Translations under genes and position numbers: made by a program
Assembly: GCF_027580225.2 (NCBI RefSeq)
Contig: NC_073346.2
Location: forward strand, 6,970,001-7,034,000
Direction of reading: 5' to 3'
Origin: Misgurnus anguillicaudatus
Lineage: Eukaryota; Chordata; Actinopteri; Cypriniformes; Cobitidae
Length of the DNA stretch: 64,000 bases
Shown: one piece after another, positions 24,761 to 35,290 of the stretch
Layout: each line of letters opens with the position of its first letter
Numbering within the stretch: the first letter of the stretch is position 1
The notes under the pieces: generated by a model
What the model was told of the DNA's origin: nothing
Seen by the model: the letters and a program-made list of their open reading frames with translations, nothing else
Database searches by the model: none

Positions 24761-26149
24761 CCTGTTAAGCGTCACCGTCCCGTATACGGGACACCTAAGT
24801 TTAATTCAATATTGTTGAGGTAAATGTTAATCTATCACTACAAACTATATATTGTTGGAAAGGTCTAAGCCTCTAGAATACATATTTCAGCAGTGTTTTA
24901 TAAAATAAATTATGTAGGGAGAGTAATTGATTAATTTATGAAGAGAGTGCGCCTCAAAACATTTATCCTGCTAAATGTCACTGTCTCGCCAGTGGGGTGC
25001 TTACGTTTACTTCAGTGTTTTCCATGTGAATTCTTATCCAATCCTGACAAACTATATATCGTTTGAAAGCTCTAAGGGTGTAGTTTCCATTTATCATCAG
25101 AATTATGGGAAAGAAATGACATAGTGAGAGCCATTTTCTAAAATGCCACAGGTCCACAGGTGGGCCCATGTTGTTATTATATATTGGTAACACAAATACC
25201 CTATCTAAACCTAAAATATATTGACAAACTATATATCATTGGAAAGCTCTAAGAGTGTAGTTTTCATTTTTCATCACCATTTTGGAGAAATTATAACAGA
25301 GTAAGAGTCAGATTCTAAAATGTCACCGGGCCACAGGTGGACCCAGTTTGTTTTTACATATGTATAGCACTAATATCCTATTCCAAACCTAAACAATTTT
25401 GACAAACTATATATCATTGGAAAGCTCTAAGAGTGTAGTTATCATATATCTTTACCATTTTGAGAAAAACATGACGTAGTGAAAGTCAGTTTCAAAAAGG
25501 TCACGGGCCCACATGTAGGCCCAATATGTTTTTACATTTTTCTAACACTAAACCCCACCCTAAACCCCCAAAATCTTGATAAACTATATATCACTGGAAA
25601 GCTCTCAGAATTTAGTTTTCATATGTCAAAGTCATCTGATGATAGAAATAATTTAGTGACAGTTTTTTGTTACATGCCCCCCCCATAGGAATACATATTA
25701 TTATTATTTATTCATAATGCGATATCCTATTATAAATATTCAAAAATGTTGACAAACTATATATCATTGGAAAGCTCTTAGAATGTAGTTTTCATATTTC
25801 AAAATGTTTTAGCAGTAAAAATAATGCAGTGAAAGTAATTGATTCATTCATGACAAGAGTATGCAGCAAACCATTGACACCTACTGGCCGTTGTTGGTAA
25901 AACCACTAAAACTGTAAGACAAACCTCATTTTTTGTGATTTTAACTTGAAATTTGGATCACAACTGCTTGAGACATCTGGCTTCATGTTTACATTATTAC
26001 TTTTTCAGTCAAAAACCTTGAATTGTCTTCTTTAAAACAAGACCAAGATTAGGCTTCTAGACCAAAGAGTGCCAGAGTTATATTCATTTGAAGATGCACT
26101 TCAACTTTTCATCCCCCCCACTCTAAAGTATAGGACGATGCTTAAGAGG
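24761..26149. mobile_element. TIR element containing 177-bp tandem repeats
   Basis: Left CCTGTTAAGCGTCACCGTCC and right (inverted) CCTCTTAAGCATCGTCCTAT are imperfect inverted ends. TTAA follows the right end but the left flank is not TTAA, so the target duplication is unproven. The interior is mostly a tandem array, annotated separately. No transposase. Confidence 0.6.
24841..25860. repeat. Six-copy tandem repeat, about 177 bp
   Basis: The marker AAACTATATATC.TTGGAAAGCTC recurs beginning at 24841, 25048, 25225, 25403, 25580 and 25753, that is at 207, 177, 178, 177 and 173 bp. Units share the order AAAGCTCT, TAG-TTTTCAT, a GTGA(A/G)AGTCA-like block, and a C(C/A)ACAGGTGG block in the middle copies. 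The first unit is longest and most diverged. Confidence 0.85.
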
Positions 26150-26161
26150 TTAAGCTTCAAG

Positions 26162-26635
26162 GACAACATGATCTCACAAAGTTCCGTGGGATAGTCACAG
26201 AATTTTGTGCTCATTTTTCTGTGGCATTCTCACGGATCTCCGCATTTTTCCGTGGCCCTGCAACGGACTGTCTTTTCCGTGGCATTCTCACGGATTGGTT
26301 ACTCAACTGCTTTTTCCTATTTTCAAACCATTTTCGCTTTGGTTTAGGGTTAGATTTGGTGTTTGCGTTAGTATGTCACTTTAAATATTGGTTTATACTA
26401 TTTTTTCTGATTTATTCTTTTATATTTCTAAACTTTAAACAATTGTCGCCTGGCGTTGGGGTTAGAGTTGGGTTTGGGTAGGGATGTCATTTCATGTAAA
26501 TCTAACCCTAAACCGAAGCGAAAATGGTAAGAAAATAGGACAAAACAGTTCAGTAACCAATCCGTGAGAATGCCACGGAAAAATGAGCACAAAATTCTGT
26601 GACTATGCCATGGAAATTCGTGAGATCAGGTTGTC
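26162..26635. mobile_element. Foldback element with arms of about 130-200 bp
   Basis: Left arm from GACAACATGATCTCAC and right arm ending GTGAGATCAGGTTGTC pair over well over 100 bp, including ATTGGTTACT(C/G)AACT, CCATTTTCGCTT(T/C)GGTT and TAGGGTTAGATTT. AAG flanks both ends, which may be a 3-bp duplication or chance. No coding sequence. Confidence 0.8.
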
Positions 26636-27435
26636 AAGGATGTTTTAACATTGATTTTTAATTAAAGTATGGTGATTTTTGTTAAGTCACGTCCAGAATC
26701 ACATTAAAATCACTCAAAAAATAGAGCTGGGGTATAAAATTTTATAGTAGTAAAACAGTAATCAATAATCAATACACCACTCTGCCGCAATATTGACATT
26801 AAAGACCTTTGTTCATACAAGCAAACAATTATCCTATATAGCAATGCGATATATGTGTCACGATCGCAGTCTGTCTGCCTGCCTGTTTTCCATTTGTTTT
26901 CTCCACTATTCTCCCCATGGACTCCAGTTCCAACAATCCCTCACTTTCTCGCACATGCTCCTCATTTCAATCATCCTCACCTGCCAGCAATCACCCACAT
27001 CAGCTCCAGTATAGTTCCTCTGTTTTCCCTTGCCCGTTGTCAGGTCTATTATGACGTTGTGTGTAGGCCTGTCGCGATAATTACTTTATCAACTTATTGC
27101 ACGATAAGTCAGCGTGACTTTTGCGATATATTGCCATAGTGTTTGTTTGTTTGTTTGCATACAAAATTTACGTCATTACAGTGACAGGCAAAGAGAGCAT
27201 TACTGGAGCTGAATTTTTTTCTGGTGAATACATACTGTTTGAAAGAATAAATCTGACTAGAATTTGTTTCAACGCTACAACCTGCATCTCCGACATGAAT
27301 AATGCGTGAGGAGAGGAAAGCCAAAACGTTATTTGCTAATTTTAAACTTTGTGTATGTTTTGATAATTGTTCTGAATCTGATCTCTTACACAAATCCTTC
27401 GCGAAAATTCTATTTTTCCGGCAAAAAATGTATAG

Positions 27436-28110
27436 AGGTGGTGATGGTGCAGTGGATATAAGGGTGTTTTCACACCTAGTTCGTTTGAGCCCTCCAAACG
27501 CTCTCAGAGCAGTTCAGGGTGTATATGTGAACAAACCAAGTGATCTCAGACCCCCGTAAAAGGACCCAAAAGCGAACCGAACTCAGACCACTTCTGGAGG
27601 TGGTCTGAGTACGGTTCGCTTTTGGGTTTTTGTGTGGTTCGATTTCTTTTTGATATGTGAAATCAATGAGGTCCCGATCCGTTTCATGTGTGGTTTTGAC
27701 ATTGTATCAAAATAAACTGCTGCACAGAAAGCTGGGGTCTGAGTTCTTATGAAGTTGTGATGTGAACAAGAAAGGGTCTAAGATCACTTCAGTTCTGAAG
27801 AGGACCAAAAAAAGACCTGGGTCCTCTTTTGAGTCCACTATATTGTGAACACCAAAAGGACTGAGGTCACATTCGGCTAGTACCTTTTCTGGTTCACTTT
27901 AAGTGAACTGGGTTTGGTTCTTTTAAAATGAACTATATGTGAAAACACCCTAAGACACAAACCTTTGGTGTGAGAGACCCAAGTTTGAATCCAGTGTGAC
28001 ACACCATTGTGTCCATGAGCAAGACACTTAACCCCTAGTTGTTCCAGAGGTGTGCAACATATAGCAATCGTAAGTTGCTTTAGATAAAAGCGTCAGATAA
28101 ATAAATATAG
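27436..28110 (+). mobile_element. tRNA-derived SINE, split by a MITE
   Basis: The head 27436-27461 has an A-box-like GGTGCAGTGGATA; after the inserted MITE it resumes at 27951 and shows the B-box-like AAGTTTGAATCC. It ends with TTTAGATAAAAGCGTCAGAT plus an AAATAAATA tail, a 3' end shared by fish tRNA SINEs. It would have been transcribed by RNA polymerase III; the insertion between the boxes should abolish that. Confidence 0.75.
27462..27950. mobile_element. PIF/Harbinger-like MITE
   Basis: Ends GGGTGTTTTCACACCTAG and, inverted, GGGTGTTTTCACATATAG with TAA on both sides (27459-27461 and 27951-27953). A 3-bp TWA duplication with GGG ends is typical of PIF/Harbinger. The 489-bp interior is itself rich in inverted GTTCGCTTTTGG(G/T) sequence. 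Confidence 0.8.
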
Positions 28111-28404
28111 ATGGGATGAAAAGTTTTTTCCTGTATTGTTTGTTTGTTTGTTTATTATTTGTTTGAAAGCAGAGGGTATGTTCTTTCATTTGATATATTT
28201 GTATGTTTATATATTTTAGAAGAAAATTTTCCTGGAAAGCATTTTGTGATACTTTTGTAAAAAAAATGCTGACGGGCAACGTGTCAGGCCTAGTTGTGTG
28301 TAAAGTTTCTTAGTCTGTATGCTCCTTAAGTTCTTAGTTTCATTAGTTTGTTTATGGTATTGTCCTTTCTACACCAGCATTGTTACAGAAGACCGGACCT
28401 AAAA

Positions 28405-28725
28405 ATGGAATCTTCGGAGGATTACCACCGATGGGGACTCAACCAAGGTGATCTGCCTCTGGAAGAATATGTGGAGGAGTTTTTGGACTATACTCATATG
28501 GTGACCTGGGGAGAAGCTATGCTAAATACTTGCTTTCGGTTGGATCTGGATGATCCTTGGTTGCGAGTCACTACACACCAACTTGGTGTATTTACCTTTA
28601 ATGGATTTTTTAAATTTAGTAATCATCCAGTCACATTCCGCAACTTGTCCAGTGCTCCGGCTTACCCTTGTCCTTCTGTCTTCCACCTCTACTGTTTGTT
28701 GCGAGTGCCACGCTCACTCTTCTGA
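28405..28725 (+). pseudogene. Retrotransposon Gag-like fragment
   Basis: The frame from the ATG at 28405 starts MESSEDYHRWGLNQGDLPLE and continues EYVEEFLDYTHMVTWGEAML, a helical capsid-like module found in fish retrotransposon Gag proteins. It lies just after an LTR end and leader sequence, as Gag should. After about 55 codons the reading becomes low-complexity and the frame ends at 28725; there is no zinc knuckle, protease or polymerase downstream. Starting the frame at the earlier ATG (28348) would put it inside the LTR, so 28405 is preferred. It is a truncated, non-functional copy. Confidence 0.65.
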
Positions 28726-29882
28726 TTGTCACGAGTGCCACACTCACCCCGAGGTGAGCACTCTGTCTCATGGCTTCCCAGAGGCGCACGCTTGATCTCC
28801 TAATCTCTGCGAGATGTGCGCTCTTTCTCCAGACTCCAGCAAAGGCTATACTCCAATGTCAATAGCATCAGCAGTAATAGTCTATGATGCAGAGCATACT
28901 GGGAAGCATAGCACTGTTACCATTAAAGGTGCGTTCAGCAGGCCCATCACTGAGAAACTCTGTAAAATCACTTTCAGATCATTTTAAGAGTCATCTCAGT
29001 ACGTGGACAGTTTGGATATTCATGAAACTACATGCCTGTGTTGCTGTTTCATAGAGAAAAAACCCTCAGCAAATTGTACAGAGATGATTAAAGTCATGAA
29101 AGCACCAGATCATTTATCTGGAAATATTATGTGCTTTTTGTTTTTCATTTTTCAAAATTACCGTGATTGTCTTTGATGGTGTTTACTCAGGAGCTGTGAA
29201 AAGAATTCATTAGCCATAATTAAGCATTTACTTGATCAGGGCTTTAGGGGAAGAGAATAAAGCCCCAGGATAAGCGGAAACACTGCTAAGGATTATGGGA
29301 AGTCAGATTATCAAGGTTGTCAGCAGTCTAAGCTCCTCAGATCGTCATCTTGTTAGCGATTTATTCGTCAGTCGTCTGTTGATGCTAATCCAGACTGGGG
29401 GTTGGGGGCTACCGTGCTTTGACATGGTTTGGTGAAGGCTGGTGGTAACAGTCTCTTGAAACTAAGACTCTAATTGAAAGCACAAGCCAGAAGTGTGTTA
29501 AATAATGAAACTTCAGGCCGTTGTGTTTGACTAAACCCCGCCATATTCATTCAGCTTATAATGATCCTGTTAGATCGTGTATGCTTCTGGCTTTATAGGC
29601 TTAAGCAGGGTATTAATGAAAGTCTTTTCACACAGAGAAGTCCCTCATGATATTGTAATCATGGCGGATTTTGACCCTTGAAGCATTAGGTTCACCTGAT
29701 GAAAGCCGACAAAGTAACATTTGGCTTGTTCTTATTATTTACTGTACACATCATGGGCTTGACATAATACTGTAGTTTCTGACCTACATCATACAACATG
29801 AACAGACAGTAATGGTCAACGTGTTATTTCAGTACATGATTAAAAGGCTTATTGTAGAATAGTTATGTCCCGGGGTGACAAA
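28726..29882. other. No supported gene
   Basis: Nothing recognisable beyond GAGTGCCAC(A/G)CTCAC direct repeats near 28700-28760, which probably still belong to the retrotransposon remnant. Confidence 0.5.
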
Positions 29883-30066
29883 GGCTGTTTCTCAATATGC
29901 ATTCTTGTCTTTATGTCACAAGTGACGAACAGGCGGAACCAAAAGCGGCAAGGGAAAGTTCCGCCCGGACCAACTTCAGCAGACACCGGTACTTCCGGGT
30001 AACCCCTAGCAACGGTAATCATGGCGAAATACACGCCAGGTGTGTGTGATGACACGGCGAAAGCCC

Positions 30067-30100
30067 ATTGGACCAAATGGGCAAGCTAGAAGGATAAAAG
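30067..30100 (+). promoter_or_regulatory. LTR promoter: ATTGG box and TATA-like box
   Basis: ATTGG (inverted CCAAT) at 30067-30071 and GGATAAAAG at 30092-30100. The other two copies keep the same spacing: ATTGG about 43098 with GATATAAAC about 43125, and on the minus strand ATTGG about 35966 with GTATAAAG about 35937. Confidence 0.6.
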
Positions 30101-30200
30101 CAGCGTCAGGAAACCAGGAAGTGGTTGATTGTGGTCGTGTGAATGCACAGCGAGGCGGCGTGTGGACTAAGCGGCGGCATTTTGGGTGAGGAAAGTAATG

Positions 30201-30600
30201 TGCCGCCCAGTTGAAAACCTGAAATTGAAGCTAAGAGTTACACTTACCCGTCACGTCCGAGAGTCCCACGTAGTTTGCTGCCCAGTTGAAAACCTGAAAT
30301 TGAAGCTAAGAGTTACCCTTACCCGCCACGTCCGAGAATCCCACATAGTGTGCCGCCCAGTTGAAAACCTGAAAATGAAGCTAAGAGTTACACTTTCCTG
30401 TCACATCCGAGAGTCCCACGTAGTGTGCTGCCCAGTTGAAAACCTGAAATTGAAGCTAAGAGTCACACTTACCCGCCACGTCCGAGAATCCCACATAGTG
30501 TGCCGCCCAGTTGAAAACCTGAAACTGAAGCTAAGAGTTATACTTACCCGTCACGTCCGAGAGTCCCACGTAGCACGCTGGTCAATTGAAGGCCTGAACC
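30201..30600 (+). repeat. 75-bp minisatellite, five full units
   Basis: Units begin at 30201, 30276, 30351, 30426 and 30501, exactly 75 bp apart, with a diverged sixth from 30576. Each contains GCCCAGTTGAAAACCTGAAA, GAAGCTAAGAGT and TCCGAGA(G/A)TCCCAC. Because 75 is a multiple of three, the array reads as a 171-codon frame with a 25-residue repeat, but the homologous array at 44270-44760 has 76-77-bp units, so coding constraint is unlikely. Confidence 0.93.
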
Positions 30601-31098
30601 CTTCGAACGAACTGAGAGTCCTACTCCTTCGGTACGCCTGTAAACCCCTTACAGTATACCTGCGTCACCTGGGGAGAGAACCACGATTAAGAAGTCTCTA
30701 ATTGTTTTGTGATCACAGGAAACGGCGAAGGGAGTACCTCCGAGGAACAGGAGAAAGGATCCATCTCTCCCGGCAAGGCACGGCCTTGGCCCCGTTCCGT
30801 AGTCAACGCCAGGCTCTGACGAGGGAGGGCCTCAACGTACAGGTGACCACTGGATTTAAATCCTCTATTAATTGTTTGTTCTATTTGCCTCCAGGAGCCG
30901 AGGAGGGCGCCACATGTACATAAAGGATAAACCAAGGAAGTTACGATCAGCACGCAAAAGAAGAAATCATACCTACCAGGGACGAAGGAGCTCCGTCCCC
31001 TTCTCCTTCGGCCCTTCCTCACTCCCCCTGCAAAAGAAGCACAACGTCGATTATTTAAATCCCCTTTGCCCTTTCCCACTCTGATTTTAAATAATTTA

Positions 31099-31104
31099 AA
31101 TAAA
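31099..31104 (+). terminator. Polyadenylation signal AATAAA of the LTR
   Basis: AATAAA in the context AATTTAAATAAAGTT, identical to that at 45079-45084 in the longer copy. Confidence 0.7.
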
Positions 31105-31438
31105 GTTGTTCAAGTTTTACATATCTGGTTTCGTGGTCTGGTCATTGGGGTGCTTTTGGGGACCTTCTCGAGGTGAAACGTCGGGAGGGCGCTAGAGGCC
31201 CGCTCCGGTAGGTGACATTTACTTGTGTTCTTGTGGACTTGTGAAACATCCTCAGGACTGCACGTATTGGTTAGACTGAATGAGAACCTCATGTACTCTG
31301 CTGTTCCATTTGCAATATAACCGGACTCTCGTCCTCTTGTCCTCGCAAGTTTGTTATTCCGAGTCTAAACTTGCAAGTCCGAACTATAAATGACGCAAGT
31401 CCGAACTTGGCGTACTCGGTATTGAGAAACGGCCAAAG

Positions 31439-34190
31439 ATTGGAGTCTTCTTCTTGTAGTGTTTAATGGCGGTTGACATGCCAACTTATGGTGTATTACC
31501 GCCATCATCTGGACTGGAGTGTGGAGCATAAAAAAGAAAGGGTACAGTATTACTAAATAAAAAAAGTATAATAATTATATTCTACAATCCTTAGTACTAT
31601 GTAATGTCCTACTTTACAAGTCAGCAAATCTAAAAGGATGGCATTGGTTTTACCAAAGTTTCTCATTTTATTAAGTACTTGTTCTCTTTCTCTATTATAT
31701 TTCCTACATTGCATAACTACATGCTTAACAGTCTCAGCTTTATCACAAAATTCACATAACCTTATTTGATGTTTCCCTATTCTATTTAATGATTGGTTTA
31801 AGCCACAGTGTCCTATTCTGAGTTGAGTGTTAATAGTATCATCTTTCCTGTTATTAAAAACTATTTTTCCTTTACCAGTGTGTCTTTACAATTTTTTTAT
31901 GCGTTAACACCTTTGTTTCTCCATCTCACATCTCTCGCCTCTTGATGTTCAAAATTCCCTAATTCTTCCTTTTACTTCTGTTTTACTTAGTGGAATTGTA
32001 AAGTCAATATCCATATGTTCCAATGCATGTTTAGCTAATTTGTCCACCTTTTCATTGCCTTTTGCACCTACAGTACATGTGCAGGTACCCAATGACATTT
32101 CAAGACTATGCCCATATTACGAACACAGGGAGAGAGATACAGCTCGAATTATGGTACTTAGTATAGATATGCCCTCCCCTTGGACGCAAAGCGGAAAAAT
32201 GGCCTGTGGCGAGGGAGGATGGACACATAAAGTACGCATCTTACAGGTCTAGGGCAAACTGATCTGGGGGCGAATACATTGAAATATTAGTTTCGGCGTT
32301 TACATTCCGAAGGATCGCTTTTTTTCAAGAGTCCCGATCAGAACCCGCAAATCCAAGATCGGTCATAACCCGCCGCTTATTTTGGGTACTATGAGATAAG
32401 GCTGGAAAAACCCTATCATCATCTCGGTAAGAGGGACCGGCTCGATCGCGTCCTTCGCCAGCAGGACATTGACTTTGTACATGTGCATTGGATGCTTCAC
32501 TGTAGTGAAACGAATGCCCAATTTGGTTGTGCTGGTGAATTGTATTTTGTAACCGAGGCGGATCGTGCGTAATAAACAACGGGACGGGCTGGGGAGCTGA
32601 AGCCAAGCACCCAGAGACTGTACGAGTGGAATTAGCGGCACTACCAATGTACCCGCGGTGGGGCAGCTGAGCGGGACAGGAAAACTGCTGGTGTGTGCCG
32701 TGGAGCACAAACAACTACAGTGTGTGATGTGACACTAACCTGAGACCACTGAAGGGTGTGATGGTCGTCTGGTCTCCGAGACAGAGTGCCAAGGCTCCGG
32801 AAAACACCCGCTGGCGATAGATGAGAGGGAAGGTGAGCGGCATTCAGCACTGCAAAGGCGCGGACGCGGTTCCCGTAGAAACGACAGTCGTCTCCGTAAT
32901 CCAAGAGGGTCATGCTCTCACAGAGAGAACAAAAACCCTCCACGAGCGCAGCCTTGGGGTGCTCGATGCCCAAGCACGAAAACAGCGCTCGTGACCGTCT
33001 CTGGATCCCCTGTACTTCTGCATCCAAGATTGCACGGAGGAAAAGCTATCCTGAAAAGGACGCTGATCTCCAAATATACAAGAGGGTGGCTGTCTTTAAA
33101 AAGACACAGAGCTCTCACGTATCACTCTTTCAGGGAAATCACTCTATAGGTGCTCAGCTGGTGATGCGCACAGGGAGAGGCAACACACACACTGAAACTC
33201 AAAATAATAAAGAAGAGCAGTGGAACTGCGGCATCCGCTGTGGTAGTACTGCTTGTCAAATCAACTTCAGCAATCGTTCCCAGAAGAGCAGAGAGTAGCT
33301 TCTCAGTAGCAGATATTGCCAGTTTTCGAAGCGAAAAAGCTAATTTCCATATTTGCACCTGCGGCTTATATACGCACCTGGCGGGGCGGCACTGGAATTA
33401 TACAAATACCTCAATGCCAAGTTCATTGGCGTTTTAGTAATAAACGAAGCAGATTGGTCTCTCTAAGTGAGTTCCCAATTCGTCGATCACGACGTGACGT
33501 CGTAGTGACCGACTGAAAGGGAACCATGTAGGTACATTAGGCACAGTAACAGTTGGGATAGTTTTAATTTTGTGTAATACCGAAATTCATAGCATCCTTA
33601 TTTGCTGTCCAACCGAAACTTCTAATGTTATTTTTCCCCTATTCCCAGCACTGCTTTAGTATTTCCTTAGCTGGGTGAATCTCTGAATGTCCTTTTAAAT
33701 TAAGACAATAATTAATTGTTAATTGCAATCTGTGTACATTAATGGGAATTTCTCCTACTTCTACTTGTAATGGTGATACTGGAGCCCCACAACAGATACT
33801 TAATGATAGAGCTTGCACTACTTCTATTTTCTCGAGCAATGATACAGATGCAGATCCATATATTATATATCCATAATCCAACACTGACATTATCAAAGCT
33901 TTATATATATATGCAGCATGGATTTTCGACTTGCGCCACATTTGATTCCTGCCAGACACATTAAAACATTATTACTTTTTTACACTTATCTACCAACTTC
34001 AGAATATGCATCTTAAAAGTCAACCTGGAATCCATCCATAATCCCAGATTCTTTATAACTTTAACCTGTTCTAGTACCTGCCCATAAAGTTTTATTTGAA
34101 TTTCGGGGATACGGTTTCTCTTAAGATTGGAGTCCAGGCAGAAACAAAGATTTAAAGTGTAGGTTCCATATGTCATAATTGTTTGCATAA
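31439..34190 (-). mobile_element. I-type LINE 3' part, split by a DIRS fragment
   Basis: On the minus strand 34190-33560 encodes the C-terminal part of a reverse transcriptase (motifs KNLGLWMDSRLTF and SVLDYGYIIYGSAS), broken by stops. After the DIRS insertion, 32150-31900 encodes an RNase H-like segment with CHWVPAH and KGNEKVDKLAKHA. The 3' UTR contains GGCGGTTGACATGCCAACTT on the plus strand and the element ends in an (AAG)n-type tail near 31450, typical of fish I/Nimb LINEs. RNase H in this position distinguishes the I clade from L2. All frames are broken. Confidence 0.75.
32150..33525 (-). mobile_element. DIRS-type retrotransposon fragment
   Basis: DIRS elements use a tyrosine recombinase and have inverted terminal repeats. 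The right edge (33481-33525), read on the minus strand, begins GGTTCCCTTTCAGTCGGTCA and continues with CGTCACGTCGTGAT, a terminal repeat known from fish DIRS. Inside, a Gag-like frame (33027-32641) has the paired-cysteine motif CLGIEHPKAALVEGFCSLC, and a frame at 32710-32363 has reverse transcriptase N-terminal motifs TIRLGY, LLAKDAIEPVP and VPKISGGL. The polymerase breaks off near 32150 just after a decayed LDLKDAYF-like motif. RNase H, methyltransferase-like and recombinase regions are missing. It sits inside the I-type LINE. Confidence 0.75.
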
Positions 34191-34239
34191 GTGGTTATTT
34201 TTGGGTAATTTGTGAAATTATAGGTAATCATATTTTAAA

Positions 34240-34339
34240 TGAACGAAAAGAACGAAATGACTCAAAAAAGATTAGTTCATTTTTATGAACGAGATTCAAA
34301 GATCCGAATCAGAAAAATGATCCGAACTTCCCATCACTA
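34240..34339. mobile_element. hAT-type terminus remnant
   Basis: The reverse complement of the right edge reads TAGTGATGGGAAGTTCGGAT, a terminal sequence of fish hAT elements, followed by ATTCGGATCTTTGA and repeated TTCATTT-like blocks. The other end was not located. Confidence 0.5.
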
Positions 34340-35029
34340 ACAGAAACACACGAGTCAGGAAACTCGACACGCTTTTTGGTATTCTTATAAAATACGAGAT
34401 TGCAACAGTACAATCCTTATTTAGTTGTATCTAAGCGTTTATCTCCGCACAGCAAGTTATTATACACAGGATCACTCGCATGTGCACAAATAATGCTTTC
34501 ATGGCACATGAGGGATTAATGGCAGCGGCGGCTGTAAACAAACATTGATAAGTTTTTACATGCTTGTCCCTGGCTACACCCAGCTTAACCGTGGGTGTAG
34601 GTTGGCTACACCCGGTATGTACTGCGGGGCCGATTCGCCCGCTCCCTCTCCTCTCTTCCGGCGGACCGATGGAATCGCTCCACAATGCAATAAATATACA
34701 CAGCAGACTGGTTCACATATGATGGTTGAATGCTTCCCTTCAATACAATGGTTTTCCCCACAATTTCCACACAGTACCTTGTCTTGCGTTCACACTTCGC
34801 CTCCTTCAGGCTGGAACACGGGGGCCAGAGTTATAAGCGGGCATGTATGAAGCGAGCGCACTTCTCCGCCTTGCGTCTTTTGAAGACATATACGCACTCA
34901 CCAGGACCCAGAAAAGACTCACACACCTTTGGTTGATGCATGCCCACACAGAAATTCAGAACTCCCTGGGCATTCGTCCCCTCATGAGAGACTTTGAGAC
35001 ATGAGAGACAGCACAAACACGCCTTTTTA
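34340..35029. other. No supported gene
   Basis: No gene seen. A small inverted repeat GCTACACCC...GGGTGTAGG lies at 34572-34600 and GCTACACCC recurs at 34604. Several overlapping frames of 60-100 codons show no domain. Confidence 0.5.
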
Positions 35030-35290
35030 AAGGATTAAAATGTAAAAGATTATTATTGAGTCTCTTGGACATAAATGATGACCGATTATGAGACGTTAGA
35101 AGGCGCAAAGAGCTGCTTCATCTGTAGCTAAGTAAATAAATGCTTTGCTTTTAAACAAATCTATTTTTAAATCTTTTTTAAATGCTTCCCCACGAATTTA
35201 TTGTATATAATGACTCTTTACCTGTGGATATAGTGAAATGAGAACGTTTGTAAATTCTTTATCTCTTGTTTGTAACAAATAAAGTATTTT
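35030..35290. mobile_element. Internal fragment of the GGGCCC-ended family
   Basis: Matches 5375-5710 (AAAGATTATTATTGAGTCTC, AAGAGCTGCTTCA, GTAAATAAATGCTTTGCTTT) with scattered differences; termini are missing. This proves the family is dispersed. Confidence 0.8.

Larger units (their letters stand above)
27064..28292. mobile_element. hAT-type transposon with TAGGCCTG ends
   Basis: Ends TAGGCCTGTCGCG and, inverted, TAGGCCTGACACG with an exact 8-bp duplication, GTTGTGTG (27056-27063 and 28293-28300). The interior carries sequence related to the TTAA-flanked family (27302-27430 and 28115-28285), itself split by a SINE. Confidence 0.92.
26856..28387 (+). mobile_element. LTR of a gypsy-like retrotransposon, split by insertions
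   Basis: The LTR is in two pieces, 26856-27063 (starts TGTCACGATC) and 28293-28387 (ends GTTACA). GAAGACCGGACC follows directly, closely matching GAAGACCAGACA next to the LTR of the gypsy element at 42174, so it is the corresponding leader/primer-site region. A Gag-like frame begins 17 bp downstream at 28405. The middle is a hAT insertion with an exact 8-bp duplication. No second LTR was found. Confidence 0.7.
29914..31217 (+). mobile_element. Probable solo LTR containing a minisatellite
   Basis: The 1304-bp sequence starts TGTCAC and ends GTGACA, with an exact 4-bp duplication, TTTA, on both sides (29910-29913 and 31218-31221). It contains an inverted CCAAT box, a TATA-like box, a 75-bp tandem array and AATAAA, followed by GGTCATTGGGGTGCTTTTGG and CTCGAGGTG. 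The longer copy at 42946-45210 has the same order of parts and ends, and the 5' part recurs at 35900-36121. TG...CA ends, a short target duplication and promoter plus poly(A) signal in one unit fit a solo LTR. No internal or protein-coding region is present. A non-autonomous whole element is the alternative. Confidence 0.75.
29883..31437. mobile_element. TIR element with GGC(T/C)GTTTCTCAATA ends, host of a solo LTR
   Basis: Left GGCTGTTTCTCAATATGC and right (inverted) GGCCGTTTCTCAATACCG are inverted ends. Removing the LTR (29914-31217) leaves a short element reading CTTGTCTTTACTTGTGTTCT across the junction. No coding capacity. Confidence 0.7.

Noticed and set aside
24841..25860. CRISPR-like array
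   Set aside because: Units are contiguous 177-bp tandem repeats without spacers, in vertebrate DNA.
24761..26149. Assigning this element to piggyBac
   Set aside because: TTAA follows the right end but not the left; without a matching pair the superfamily is not supported.
30687..31079. 130-codon minus-strand frame
   Set aside because: Antisense to the LTR and without a domain; not conserved in the second LTR copy as far as I can see.
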